In this document: positions 16,001-24,900 of the stretch, one piece after another
How positions within the stretch are numbered: the first letter of the stretch is position 1
How the letters are laid out: every line of letters begins with the position of its first letter
Virus record (IMG/VR): IMGVR_UViG_3300044631_002537
Coordinates: 1 to 42,663 of that record
Reading direction: 5' to 3' (one strand)
Source of the DNA: a virus
DNA length: 42,663 nt
Position numbers and translations under genes: made by a program
The notes under the pieces: generated by a model
Told to the model about the DNA's origin: nothing
Seen by the model: the letters and a program-made list of their open reading frames with translations, nothing else
Databases searched by the model: none

Positions 16001-17828
16001 AATTGGTTCTGGATCTGCTACATTTAGTGGTACTACAATTATTCTGAGTACTCCAGAATGGGTTGGTTCTGGATCCGCTGAGTTCTCTGGTACTAAGGTA
16101 GAGAAGAATTCCTTTAGAGAACTTGGTTCTGGTACTCTCTCTGCAATTACAGGTGCAGCAGAATCTGCACTGGTTAATCCACCAGACTCTACACTTCTCT
16201 TTAATGTTTCTGGTACTAAGGTAGAGAAGAATACCTTTAGAGAAATTGGTACTGGATTTGTTACAATTTCTGGAAGTGCTACAAATCTTCAGAATAGATT
16301 TGTTGAAATTGGATCTGGATCATCCACATTCTCTGGATCTTCTACACAATCCTTTACTCCAGCTACAGAAATTGGTTCTGGATCATTCTCTACAATTGGA
16401 GGATCAGCGGAAGCAACAGGTGTTAATCCTCCAGATTCCACAGTTCTCTTTGAGTTCTCTGGATCTAAGGTAGAGAAGAATACATTTAGCGAAATTGGTT
16501 CTGGATCTGCTGAGTTCTCTGGAGAAGGAACGGCAAGAAAGAATCCTGGATTTGCTGGCAGAGGATCATCCACATTCTCTGGATCTGCTCCTCAGGCATT
16601 TATTCCTACAGCAGAAATTGGTTCTGGATCATTCTCTGCGTTCTCTGGATCAGCGGAAGCAACAGGTGTTAATCCTCCAGATTCCACAGTTCTCTTTGAG
16701 TTCTCTGGATCTAAGGTAGAGAAGAATACATTTAGCGAAATTGGTTCTGGATCCGCTGAGTTCTCTGGAGAGGCAATAATTGCTCTTGAAGCACTAGCGA
16801 TACATGTTGGAGAGGGATCGGCCACATTCTCTGGATCTGCTCCACAATCGTTCATTCCTACAACAGAAATTGGTTCTGGATCATTCTCTGCGTTCTCTGG
16901 ATCTGCAGAGTCTACCTTAGTCAATCCACCAGATTCTACAGTTCTCTTTGAAATTAGTGGATCTTATAGTAATCTGAAGGCAACTTATGCTCATCAAGGA
17001 ACTGGCACATTATCAGTAACAGGTAATGCAATCCAAAAATCATTACCTTCATATAAAGGATCTGGAACACTTTCTGCAATTACTGGAGCAGCAGAATCTA
17101 CACTGATCAATCCTCCAGATTCTACAGTTCTATTCCAAGTATCTGGTACTAAGGTAGAGAAGAATACCTTTAGAGAACTTGGTTCTGGATCATTCTCTGC
17201 AATTGTTGGTTCTGTAGAATCCATAGGTGCAAATCCACCAGAAAATACAGTTCTCTTTGAGGTTTCTGGTACTAAGGTAGAGAAGAGTACCTTTAGGGAA
17301 ATTGGATCTGGATCTGTCCAGGTCAACGGAGATTCTCTTAATAGACCAGTATTCATTTATAGTGGATCTGGATCAGCCACATTCTCTGGATCTTCTACAC
17401 AATCCTTTACTCCAGCTACAGAAATTGGTTCTGGATCATTCTCTGCAATTGGAGGATCTGCCGAGGTCTTTGGTGCAAATCCACCAGAAAATACAGTTCT
17501 CTTTGAGTTCTCTGGATCTAAGGTAGAGAAGAATACCTTTAGAGAAATTGGGTCTGGATCTATTTTATTCTCTGGAGGAATAACTCAGAACATACAAGTC
17601 TATGTTCCAAATATAACTGGATCTGGAATAGTTTCAATTAATGAAACTGCTATTGATAAGTTTAGACCAAACTATAAAGCAACTGGTACAATTGCAATCG
17701 TTGGTAATGGACGAGAATCTTATACTCCTACAACTGAGATTGGTGGTGGATTAATTGAAATAAATGGAGTTGGAGTTGGTACATACATTGTTTATAGGCA
17801 ACCATACGTCTTTGTAACTATCATATAA
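13041..17828 (+). CDS. Giant repetitive virion protein (probable long fibre/adhesin)
   Basis: 1595 residues, almost entirely Ser/Gly/Thr/Glu/Phe with no cysteine noticed. The N-terminus (1-130) has DYGSI-type repeats (EDYGSIL, DDYGSIG, DYGSIAD). From about residue 150 on, some 21 copies of an FSGTKVEKNTFREIGSGS-like unit alternate with NPPDSTVLFE links. Three copies are extended by a DDYG-rich insert (KNTYSYNERAIF...YPYGTIQVSG). The last 80 residues are non-repetitive and could form the tip. Such regular beta repeats suggest a fibrous trimeric shaft. The DNA of the repeats is nearly identical, so copy number should vary by recombination. The function as host-contact fibre is inferred. Confidence 0.72.
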   Translation: MTFNLKTFSYPEYYIQEDWGLVTQSSTESVNLGLVSSPDTEREDYGSILTPQQELLDYQDQRKFIFDLDNALEERTYSYNERSIILSQSPDDYGSIGSTVTSFIDYGSIADNQTEALDYRYIYYTGDAYPYGTIEFSGSALYEPKLLYIHKAEGSGDFSGTKVEKSSFREIGSGSFSAFSGSAEVVGANPPDSTVLFEFSGTKVEKNTYSYNERAIFVFDGYDDYGFINVVQDYDDYGLLTDQVVYEDYGTLSSPFNETTYPYGTIQVSGSAVTEFLTQFIHVGSGSAEFSGIKVEKNTFREIGSGSFSAITGAAEVAGVNPPTSGLAIFSGTKVEKNTFRELGSGSFSTFSGSAEETGVNPPDQNLLFEIFGTKVEKSSFREIGSGSFSAITGAAEVVGANPPDSTVLFEFSGTKVEKNTYSYNERAIFIFDGYDDHGVISVIQDYDDYGLLTDQVVYEDYGSVNPPFNETTYPYGTIQVSGSAVTEFLTQFIHKAEGSAEFSGTKVEKNTFRELGSGTLSAITGAAEETGVNPPTSGLAIFSGTKVEKNTFRELGSGSFSAITGAAEETGVNPPTSGLAIFSGTKVEKNTFRELGSGSFSAITGAAEVAGVNPPDSTVLFEFSGTKVEKNTYSYNERSIILAQTPDDYGSIGSTATVFVDYGFIIDSELTTGVEDYRYIFNTADAYPFGTVEISGSALYEPKLLYVHKAEGSGDFSGTKVEKNTFRELGSGLFSAITGAAEVVGVNPPDSTVVLTFSGTKVEKSSLREIGSGSFSAITGAAEETGVNPPDSTVVLTFSGSASQSFIPSTEIGSGSFSAISGSAESRLVNPPDSTVLFEFSGTKVEKNTYSYNERAIFIFDGYDDHGIISVVQDYDDYGLLSDQVGYEDYGTLSSPFNETTYPYGTIQVSGSITQDVQVYVPYITGSGSVTFSGSAPQSFTPATEIGSGSFSAFSGSAEAIGVNPPDSTVLFNVSGTKVEKNTFREIGSGSATFSGTTIILSTPEWVGSGSAEFSGTKVEKNSFRELGSGTLSAITGAAESALVNPPDSTLLFNVSGTKVEKNTFREIGTGFVTISGSATNLQNRFVEIGSGSSTFSGSSTQSFTPATEIGSGSFSTIGGSAEATGVNPPDSTVLFEFSGSKVEKNTFSEIGSGSAEFSGEGTARKNPGFAGRGSSTFSGSAPQAFIPTAEIGSGSFSAFSGSAEATGVNPPDSTVLFEFSGSKVEKNTFSEIGSGSAEFSGEAIIALEALAIHVGEGSATFSGSAPQSFIPTTEIGSGSFSAFSGSAESTLVNPPDSTVLFEISGSYSNLKATYAHQGTGTLSVTGNAIQKSLPSYKGSGTLSAITGAAESTLINPPDSTVLFQVSGTKVEKNTFRELGSGSFSAIVGSVESIGANPPENTVLFEVSGTKVEKSTFREIGSGSVQVNGDSLNRPVFIYSGSGSATFSGSSTQSFTPATEIGSGSFSAIGGSAEVFGANPPENTVLFEFSGSKVEKNTFREIGSGSILFSGGITQNIQVYVPNITGSGIVSINETAIDKFRPNYKATGTIAIVGNGRESYTPTTEIGGGLIEINGVGVGTYIVYRQPYVFVTII
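13507..17555 (+). repeat. In-frame tandem repeat array within the giant gene
   Basis: Around 21 units of roughly 115-125 nt coding for FSGTKVEKNTFREIGSGS plus an Ala/Glu/Pro link, with long runs of identical bases (for example TCTCTGGTACTAAGGTAGAG and ATTGGTTCTGGATCATTCTC recur). Spacing is not CRISPR-like and reading frame is kept throughout. Confidence 0.85.
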
Positions 17829-17846
17829 TAAATCATATAATAAATA
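17822..17846 (+). promoter_or_regulatory. Duplicated 12-bp element containing late box AATAAATA
   Basis: CATATAATAAAT occurs twice in tandem (17822-17833 and 17834-17845). The second copy completes AATAAATA at 17839-17846, 26 nt before ATG 17873. The TATAAT inside each copy could also serve sigma70, although no -35 is seen. Confidence 0.55.
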
Positions 17847-17872
17847 ACTAAAAGTAATCTGGTACTGGATTA

Positions 17873-18955
17873 ATGGTAAAGGGTGTAAAATTTAGGAGAG
17901 GTACTACTGCAGAACATGCCGCTTTTACAGGTGCCGAAGGGGAAATAACGATTAATACTGATAAAGATATTGCAGTGGTTCATGATGGAACAACTGTTGG
18001 CGGAAAAGAACTTGTAGGTATTGCAGCAACGCAGGCAATTACAAATAAAACTTTAATTTCTGCGACAAATGTAACCGTTAGTGGCGTATCAACTTTTACT
18101 ACTGGTCCAGTTTTAATTGGTACTGGAACTTCAACAGGTACTGCAGATCAAGATTTTCAAGTTGTTGGTGGTGGTTATATAAGTGGTAATCTTGGCATAG
18201 GAACCACAAATCCAGATCATCTCTTAAGCATTAATGGTGCTACTAATCATATTCAAGTATCGGGACAAACAGCAAGAGTTCGTGTAAATAGACCTGATGC
18301 TTCAGGAACAAATGCATTCGACTTTCAAACAAATGGACTATTTGATTGGGCTTTCGGATCAGTATCTACAGGATCTAGTGATCTATTTTATAGATCTAGA
18401 AATGATGGCGCTACACTAGATGTTTTAACATTAAAATATTTGGGAGGTAATGTTGGTGTAGGAACAACAAATCCGATATCAAAACTCGACGTCGCTGGTA
18501 ATGGAAACTTTACTGGTGGTATATCCGCTACAGGTATTGTTACTACTACTACTCTAGCTGTTACTGGATTCTCTACTGCAAGAAATCTAACCGTTGTTGG
18601 AGTTACTACTTCATCAACTGTTAATGATAGTAAGGGTGATGTAAGAGCAATTCCTCAAAATGCTCAAACAGGTGCTTATATACTGGCAGCATCAGATGCT
18701 GGAAAACATATTGATATAACAACTGGAGGAGTTACAGTTAATGCTAGTATTTTTTCTGTTGGAGATGTTGTAACTGTATATAACGACTCTGGATCATCTC
18801 AAACAATAACTCAAGGTACAAACGTAACTTTAAGACTTGCTGCTACAGCAACTACGGGCACTAGAACGCTTGCTCAATATGGTATCTGCACACTTCTTTG
18901 TGTCACTGGAGGTGCCAATCCCGTATTTATAATTTCTGGAGCTGGTTTAACTTAA
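17873..18955 (+). CDS. Tail fibre-like protein with Mtd-type N-terminal module
   Basis: 360 residues. Residues 1-50 (VKFRRGTTAEHAAFTGAEGE...VVHDGTTVGG) match the short N-terminal module found in many phage fibre proteins, including the major tropism determinant. The middle has fibre-shaft steps GNLGIGTTNP and GNVGVGTTNP (pseudo-repeats). The C-terminal 100 residues (GDVVTVYNDSGSSQTITQGTNVTLRLA) look like a carbohydrate- or receptor-binding beta domain. One of three proteins in this block with the same start module (also 19884 and 21708). Confidence 0.75.
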   Translation: MVKGVKFRRGTTAEHAAFTGAEGEITINTDKDIAVVHDGTTVGGKELVGIAATQAITNKTLISATNVTVSGVSTFTTGPVLIGTGTSTGTADQDFQVVGGGYISGNLGIGTTNPDHLLSINGATNHIQVSGQTARVRVNRPDASGTNAFDFQTNGLFDWAFGSVSTGSSDLFYRSRNDGATLDVLTLKYLGGNVGVGTTNPISKLDVAGNGNFTGGISATGIVTTTTLAVTGFSTARNLTVVGVTTSSTVNDSKGDVRAIPQNAQTGAYILAASDAGKHIDITTGGVTVNASIFSVGDVVTVYNDSGSSQTITQGTNVTLRLAATATTGTRTLAQYGICTLLCVTGGANPVFIISGAGLT

Positions 18956-18956
18956 T

Positions 18957-19802
18957 ATGACAATACAACAATCATTTTTTCATCAAAGAATGCCTGCTGG
19001 ACAGCAGTTATTTACTACTCCTGGACAAACTAGTTTTGTTGTTCCTCAAGATGTATTTGTAATATCTGCAGTTTGTGTTGGCGGTGGAGGAGGAGGAGCT
19101 AGAAACGCAACATCTGGTACTGAGGTAGCTGGTGGTGGCGGCGGCGGTTTACGTTATATTGTGAACCTTGCAGTTACACCTGGCGAAACTTTAACTATAA
19201 ATGTTGGATCTGGTGGTACTGCAGCTGCTGGAACTGCTAGTGGTATCGCAGGCGTCCTTTCTAATATTTTAAGATCTGGTACTGTTTTAGTTCAGGCAAA
19301 TGGTGGCGGCGGCGGTACTCAGACGACTGGTGGAGCTGGAGGAACTGGAACAACGGTTGGCGCTGGGCCAGTAAGTGGAACAGTCGGTGGTGGTGATGGT
19401 GGAACTGGTGGTAACAACAGTACTTCATATAATGGTGCAGGTGGAGGCGCTGGAGGATATTCTGGAAATGGTGGAAATGGAGCAACAAACAATGCTCAGG
19501 GCGGCGCTGGAACGGGAGGAGCAGCAGGTGGCGGCGGCGGTGGCGGTACAGCGCAGGGTTACGGTGGTGGCGGCGTAGGAATTCTTGGAGAAGGAACCAG
19601 TGGCGCAGCAACCGCAACATCAACAGAGGGTGGTAACGCTGGATCTGGCGGTACAAAACCAACTTTATCTAATGGCGGCGCTTATGGTGGTGGTGGCGGT
19701 GGATCTGATGCTTCTACGGCAGGTGCTGGAGCTCAGGGAGCAGTGAGAATTATATGGGGACCAAGTAGATTGTATCCTTCAACCAATACTGCAGATGTAT
19801 AG
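18957..19802 (+). CDS. Glycine-rich tail adhesin-like protein
   Basis: 281 residues; from about residue 40 to 265 the chain is dominated by Gly runs (GGGGGGA, GGGGGGL, GGAGGTG, GGGGGGGTAQGYGGGG). An N-terminal domain of about 35 residues (FTTPGQTSFVVPQDVFVISAV) precedes them and the end is a short polar tail after VRIIWGPS. Polyglycine-II sandwich domains of this kind form the receptor-binding tip (gp38) of T2/S16-type phages; here that role is inferred. It follows a fibre gene after one base, as gp38 follows gp37. Confidence 0.72.
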   Translation: MTIQQSFFHQRMPAGQQLFTTPGQTSFVVPQDVFVISAVCVGGGGGGARNATSGTEVAGGGGGGLRYIVNLAVTPGETLTINVGSGGTAAAGTASGIAGVLSNILRSGTVLVQANGGGGGTQTTGGAGGTGTTVGAGPVSGTVGGGDGGTGGNNSTSYNGAGGGAGGYSGNGGNGATNNAQGGAGTGGAAGGGGGGGTAQGYGGGGVGILGEGTSGAATATSTEGGNAGSGGTKPTLSNGGAYGGGGGGSDASTAGAGAQGAVRIIWGPSRLYPSTNTADV

Positions 19803-19805
19803 TAA

Positions 19806-19813
19806 AATAAATA
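19806..19813 (+). promoter_or_regulatory. T4-type late promoter box AATAAATA
   Basis: AATAAATA 4 nt after the previous stop and 70 nt before ATG 19884. Confidence 0.5.
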
Positions 19814-19883
19814 ACTTAAAGTATATTTTGATAGATAAAAATTTTAACAAGGTCTATTGAATATAATGAATTGGAGAATATAA

Positions 19884-21647
19884 ATGGTCAAAGAAGTACA
19901 ATTTAGAAGAGGATCTACCTCTGATCATACTTCTGGTGTTGGATTTACTGGCGCTTTAGCAGAAGTAACTGTAGACACTACAAATAAAACTCTAAGAGTT
20001 CATGATGGATCCACTAAAGGTGGTCATGAACTTGTGGGAGTTGCAGCAACTCAAAGAATTACAAATAAAGATATTGAAGCAACGACTTTAATAGTTAGTG
20101 GTGTTACAACGTTACCGAACGTATCAAGAATTAATGTAACTGGAGTCTCTACATTTGCATTAATTAATGTAACTGGAATCTCTACATTTACAAATGGACC
20201 AGTTTTTATTGGTTCTGGAACTTCAACTGGAACCGTATCACAACCACTTCAAGTTACTGGTGGTGCTTATGTTTCTGGTAATCTTGGAATAGGATCCACA
20301 AATCCTGGAGAAAGACTTCAAGTTGATGGTAACTTGAGACTTGGAGTTTCAACAACTTCAAATTATATTGCATTTTATGGAACAACTGGTGATGGTCCTG
20401 GTTCTTATAATCACACCTATATTGGTGAAAGAGTTTGGACCACTGGAACAGAAAGATCGGAACTTCTTCTATTTAAAGGAAATGATGCAGATGCTTCCAA
20501 TGGGTGGGATAGAATAAGACTTGCTGGTGGTCAAGTTAGAATTGATACTTATACAGCAGCAACTTCTGGAACTTTTGAAGGTATTGCTACATCTACAAAT
20601 CTAACCAATAGAGTTGTAGTCCATTCAACAGGTGAAGTTGGAATTGGATCTGACGTTTTAACTGGAACCGTATCACAACCACTTCAAGTTACTGGTGGTG
20701 CTTATGTTTCTGGTAATCTTGGAGTTGGTGTCACTAATCCATCATATAAACTTGACGTAACTGGAGTGGTAAGGTTAGGAAATTCAGTTGCACAAGGAAA
20801 TCCATCAATCAGTGATATTACCGTAAATGCCCATACTATTTTATCGGGACAAGGTGGAAATTATCTTTCAATAGGTCAATATGGTTCTAGTAATAATTTT
20901 GCACAGTGGATACAATCTGGATTTACGGTTCCATCAACAGCAACATATAACATAGTTTTACAACCTTTAGGTGGTAATATTGGAATTAGTGTTACAAATC
21001 CAACTGCAGAATTGCATATTGAAGGAACGGGATCTGCTGCAGCATCCTCAGCTCCATTAAAAATATCAGTTGCATCTACAACTCTACTTACTACGCCAGA
21101 ATCTGGTGCTTTTGAATATGATAGAGTTCTGTTATATCATACAAATGATGATACGACAAATGCTAACCGAAGAGCATTAGTTCCTGAGATTCAGTTTATT
21201 CGCAGACCAGATAATTTATCAATTAATGACACGACAAGTCCTGGAACATCATTTTTTGGTGCAACAAATAGACCCGCTTTACTGGGCGGGTACATCTATG
21301 AAATAGAAGCAGTTGTTTTTGTTACAAAAGTTACGAACGCTGGCACAGTTACGGTTCAAGCATCATTGTCAACAGGTAACTTTACGTTTGCTACGTTGCA
21401 GGCCAATACTGCTTCAAACGCAATTGTTGTTGGTGGAACAGTAAGTCCAGTAACTATATTTACTTCAGCATCTCTTACTGCTGGCACATCTCACGGAATC
21501 ACAATTAAAGGTTTAGTTCAACCAGCATCAAACTCAAGATTAGATTTACTTGCTTTTAGTTCAACTGCAACAATAACAGCATTATCAAACTCTTATATGA
21601 AGGTTACATGCGTTGGTACTGGTACAACAATTGGAAACTTTGGATAA
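19884..21647 (+). CDS. Tail fibre-like protein with Mtd-type N-terminal module
   Basis: 587 residues. The start VQFRRGSTSDHTSGVGFTG...VHDGSTKGG is the same module as at 17873. Shaft steps GNLGIGSTNPGERLQVDG, GNLGVGVTNPSYKLDVTG and GNIGISVTNPTAELHIEG follow. These resemble the head of long-fibre intramolecular-chaperone architectures, though no peptidase S74 motif is visible. The C-terminal 170 residues (from about 420) form a distinct beta domain (NRPALLGGYIYEIEAVVFVTK...). A perfect 64-bp in-frame duplication lies inside. Receptor binding is inferred. Confidence 0.75.
   Translation: MVKEVQFRRGSTSDHTSGVGFTGALAEVTVDTTNKTLRVHDGSTKGGHELVGVAATQRITNKDIEATTLIVSGVTTLPNVSRINVTGVSTFALINVTGISTFTNGPVFIGSGTSTGTVSQPLQVTGGAYVSGNLGIGSTNPGERLQVDGNLRLGVSTTSNYIAFYGTTGDGPGSYNHTYIGERVWTTGTERSELLLFKGNDADASNGWDRIRLAGGQVRIDTYTAATSGTFEGIATSTNLTNRVVVHSTGEVGIGSDVLTGTVSQPLQVTGGAYVSGNLGVGVTNPSYKLDVTGVVRLGNSVAQGNPSISDITVNAHTILSGQGGNYLSIGQYGSSNNFAQWIQSGFTVPSTATYNIVLQPLGGNIGISVTNPTAELHIEGTGSAAASSAPLKISVASTTLLTTPESGAFEYDRVLLYHTNDDTTNANRRALVPEIQFIRRPDNLSINDTTSPGTSFFGATNRPALLGGYIYEIEAVVFVTKVTNAGTVTVQASLSTGNFTFATLQANTASNAIVVGGTVSPVTIFTSASLTAGTSHGITIKGLVQPASNSRLDLLAFSSTATITALSNSYMKVTCVGTGTTIGNFG
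20225..20288 (+). repeat. 64-bp perfect direct repeat, copy 1
   Basis: Identical to 20660-20723, offset 435 nt (145 codons, same frame). It encodes TGTVSQPLQVTGGAYVSGNL within the fibre shaft. Confidence 0.95.
20660..20723 (+). repeat. 64-bp perfect direct repeat, copy 2
   Basis: Identical to 20225-20288 base for base; flanking bases diverge at once, as expected for a recent duplication or gene-conversion tract. Confidence 0.95.
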
Positions 21648-21676
21648 AATCAAGACTAATTGCTATTGATTCAAAG

Positions 21677-21684
21677 CCTAAATA
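21677..21684 (+). promoter_or_regulatory. Weak late promoter box CCTAAATA
   Basis: CCTAAATA differs from NATAAATA at one informative position; it lies 23 nt before ATG 21708. Confidence 0.3.
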
Positions 21685-21707
21685 AGTTTTAGTAGTCCCA
21701 AAGTATA

Positions 21708-21896
21708 ATGACTAAGCAAGTACAGATAAGAAGAGGATCTAGTACACAACATGCTTCTTTCACTGGTGCTGAAGGTGAAATAACTTATGATACTGATAAG
21801 AAAACTGTAGTGACTCATGATGGAACCACCGTATCTGGAACGTCATTAGCAACTGAGTCATTTGCTGTTGCTTTATCAATTGGTTTGGGTGGTTGA
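21708..21896 (+). CDS. Stand-alone Mtd-type N-terminal fibre module
   Basis: 62 residues that consist almost only of the start module seen in the two larger fibre genes (VQIRRGSSTQHASFTGAEGE...VVTHDGTT), followed by a short hydrophobic end (FAVALSIGLGG). It may be a real mini-protein that occupies the attachment site of fibres on the virion, a module donor for recombination, or the remnant of a fibre gene that lost its C-terminus. The frame is clean and ends at a normal stop, so I keep it as a gene. Confidence 0.68.
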   Translation: MTKQVQIRRGSSTQHASFTGAEGEITYDTDKKTVVTHDGTTVSGTSLATESFAVALSIGLGG

Positions 21897-21936
21897 TAAA
21901 TTTGTAGATTTTAAGAAATAGAGGTAAATCTAAAAA

Positions 21937-24900
21937 ATGGCAAAAGCACTTTTACATCGTTACACTTTTACACCATCTACAAATACTGTTTCGATTGAAG
22001 GAAATATTCATAGAAGAAGATTACTTCTTATTACTAACGTTACAAGTAATAAGATAATTTATAATTTTGCTGATCCTAATTTGACAGCAATATCTGTAAC
22101 TTTTGATAATGATACTGAATTAACAACTGTTGTTTTATCAGCTGATTGCTCGGCAATGAGCACTAATGATTCCCTTCAAATCTTAATTGAAGAGGACTCT
22201 GTAAGATTTAGACCATCTCCAACTTATACTGACCCTGTATCAAAATTTAGAATATCTGAAGCTCAAACTCTTATTGATACGGACTTTGAATATGGTCTTC
22301 AGTCAACAAAATGGGAAACCCTAGAGTTAGTAAATAATATTCCTGGATTTTATTCCAGTACTGGAGATATTGCTTTAAACTTAACTTATATAAAATCAAC
22401 TTCTGGAAGTAAAATTCTAACAGTTACTTGTATAGATCATGGACTTATTGTAGGAATTCCTTTTGATGTCAGAGGACTTAACCAATCAAATTTAGATGGT
22501 AGTTATATTGTTGAGTCTGTTTCTGGTACTGATATATTTACATTTTCTGCAAGAAACACTGCAAATTCTACGGGAACAATTAGTGGAGCATATACTTACT
22601 TAGTTCCTGGAAAATTTTATACTGGGTCTGATATCGCATATGATATTGTAACTACTGATGGTGCAACACCTTCAACTATTGCAGTTACAACTCCTTATCC
22701 TCATGGATTTACTTCTGGGACAGAATTTTATGTCGTTGATACACTAGGAACCCAATCTCTTGAATTTAACGCATCAAGTGTTGAAGTTGCTGATACAATT
22801 GTCACAACTAACACATTTGAACCAAATCAATATAATTCAAACAATGGTACGGGAATACGCAAAACAGATATTTGGGATTATACCAGTACATTAAGCACCA
22901 AGTTTGCTAGAGGTGGAGATGATGTTGCTACTAATGCAATCAACATCAATTCTCATGGATTTACTAATGGGCAAGTTGTTCTTTTTATTGTAGCTCCCAA
23001 TAGCACTGCTCCAACTGGACTAACGGCAAATAACCGTTATTATATTGTTAGTGCCTCAACGAATAGTTTTTCATTATCAGATACATCTGGAGGTGCTGCA
23101 GTCAGCATTACTGCAGCTACTGGAACTGGAATTTTGGGATTCTACAGAGGTTATACTGCCCTTAGTATGACTAATACCACATCAGATGCTGTGAACTGGA
23201 ATGAGGATACAAGTGTTACTGATATAAACACACCTTTGCTATGCGTTGGTCCTACTTCTGGAACCAATATCATGCAAACTTTAGTAACTACGCAAAATCC
23301 AGCAAAGTTATATGATGAGTCAACTGTTGTAACTTATTATTATTTCCAAGCAGCAGGTACAACTTCACGTACTTTATCATTAGCATCTGGCGGTGGAACC
23401 AGAATTAACTTTAGTGCAACTACATCTACAGTATCCGAAAATGTTTTTGTTCCTCTTATAGCAAATAGTTCAAGAAATACTTTTTACATTGCTAATCATG
23501 GATTTATTACTGATGAACTATGGACATATAATAACGGTGGAGGAACAACTATAAGTAATCTAACAAACAATACTCAGTATTATATTGATGTTGCAGATAC
23601 AAATCAATTTGGATTAAAAACATCTACAGTTGGTAGTAGAATTGATATTACTGGATACGGTGCAGTGGGAGCTGCCCATTCATTCCAAAAAATAGTTGAT
23701 AATCCAATTAAAAATACTATTTTAATAGCAGGACATGGTTTAAGTGATAATCTTGAAGTTGTTTATGAAGTGGGATCTGGTACAACGATTGGAGGATTGA
23801 CTGGGGGACTAACATATTATACGCGAGATGTAACTGATGATCGTTTTAGATTATCTGAGACACAAGGATCAGCAGCTATTAATATCACCAGTGCTGGAGT
23901 TGGAATTCAAACATTTTTTACTACCACCACAGGCGCATTTGATGGAGTTTATTCAGTATCATCTGTTGGTCTTGGAACAACGGGATTTAGATTTACAAAC
24001 TCCAATATAACAGTACCAAAGATTGAGGCGACATTTAACCCTCAGTCAAAATTATATGTCGGTGGTGATAATTTTATTGAAATTCCTTCGCATAGACTTT
24101 CAACTGGCACTCAAGTACTTTATAATAATGGAGGAGGAAGCAATATAGGCGGACTTACTAGTGGATCATCTTATTATGTTATCAGAATTGCAAAAGATGG
24201 TCTTAGACTCGCTAGTTCTTTTGCAAATGCTACTGCTGGAGTTGCAATTACTTTTAGTTCAACTGGATCTGGTACACAACATACTTTAACTTCTTCAAAT
24301 CTAAATGGAGAAAATATTGGTGTTGGTACAATTAGAATTACTGCAGATTCTGATCTTGTTGAGGGATTTGATACTAAATTTAATCGATCATTCAAATCTG
24401 GAGATCCAATTGTTGTAGGAGTCAGTAGTACAACTGTCTTTGAAGGAACAGTTTATGGTGTTCTTAGTGATACTAAGATACAAGTCAATGGTACTCTCCC
24501 ATCTACTTCAGTTAGTAATACATATTTCTTAAAGCCAACTTCAATTTATGTGAAGTCTAATTCATTTAGTGTACATAGACCTTTTGATGGTGGAGTTGAA
24601 ATAAATGCTGGATTTAATGCAGATTCTCAAATTGTAAGACAAACTCGTAGATATTTCCGTTATCAATCAGGTAAAGGTTTGGCGTCGCAGTTCGCTATTA
24701 ACTTTAATCCTCCTCTTGATATTTCAACTATTTCTGGTATTAGTACAACAGCAACTGCAGTAACACGTTATCCACATGGATTGACTACATCACAAAGTAT
24801 TACTATTAGAGATGCTGAAGTTACAAATGGTCCAAATCCTTATAATGGGCAATTTATTGTAAAGTCTGTTATTGACTCAAATACTTTTGAGTACTATATG

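Noticed and set aside
13874-17356. Several minus-strand open frames of 80-140 codons across the giant repeat gene
   Set aside because: They are the antisense of the Ser/Gly/Glu repeat and repeat themselves with the same period; no promoter or ribosome site, and the composition is purely a by-product.
13507-17555. Regular repeats suggesting a CRISPR array
   Set aside because: Units are over 100 nt, keep one reading frame for 4.7 kb, and have no constant short repeat with unique spacers.
19261-19662. Minus-strand His/Leu/Arg-rich frame opposite the glycine-rich gene
   Set aside because: Antisense of GGN codons always gives such composition; no independent support.
17873-21896. Diversity-generating retroelement suggested by Mtd-like modules
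   Set aside because: No reverse transcriptase gene and no template/variable repeat pair with adenine-specific changes; the 64-bp duplication is identical, not mutated.
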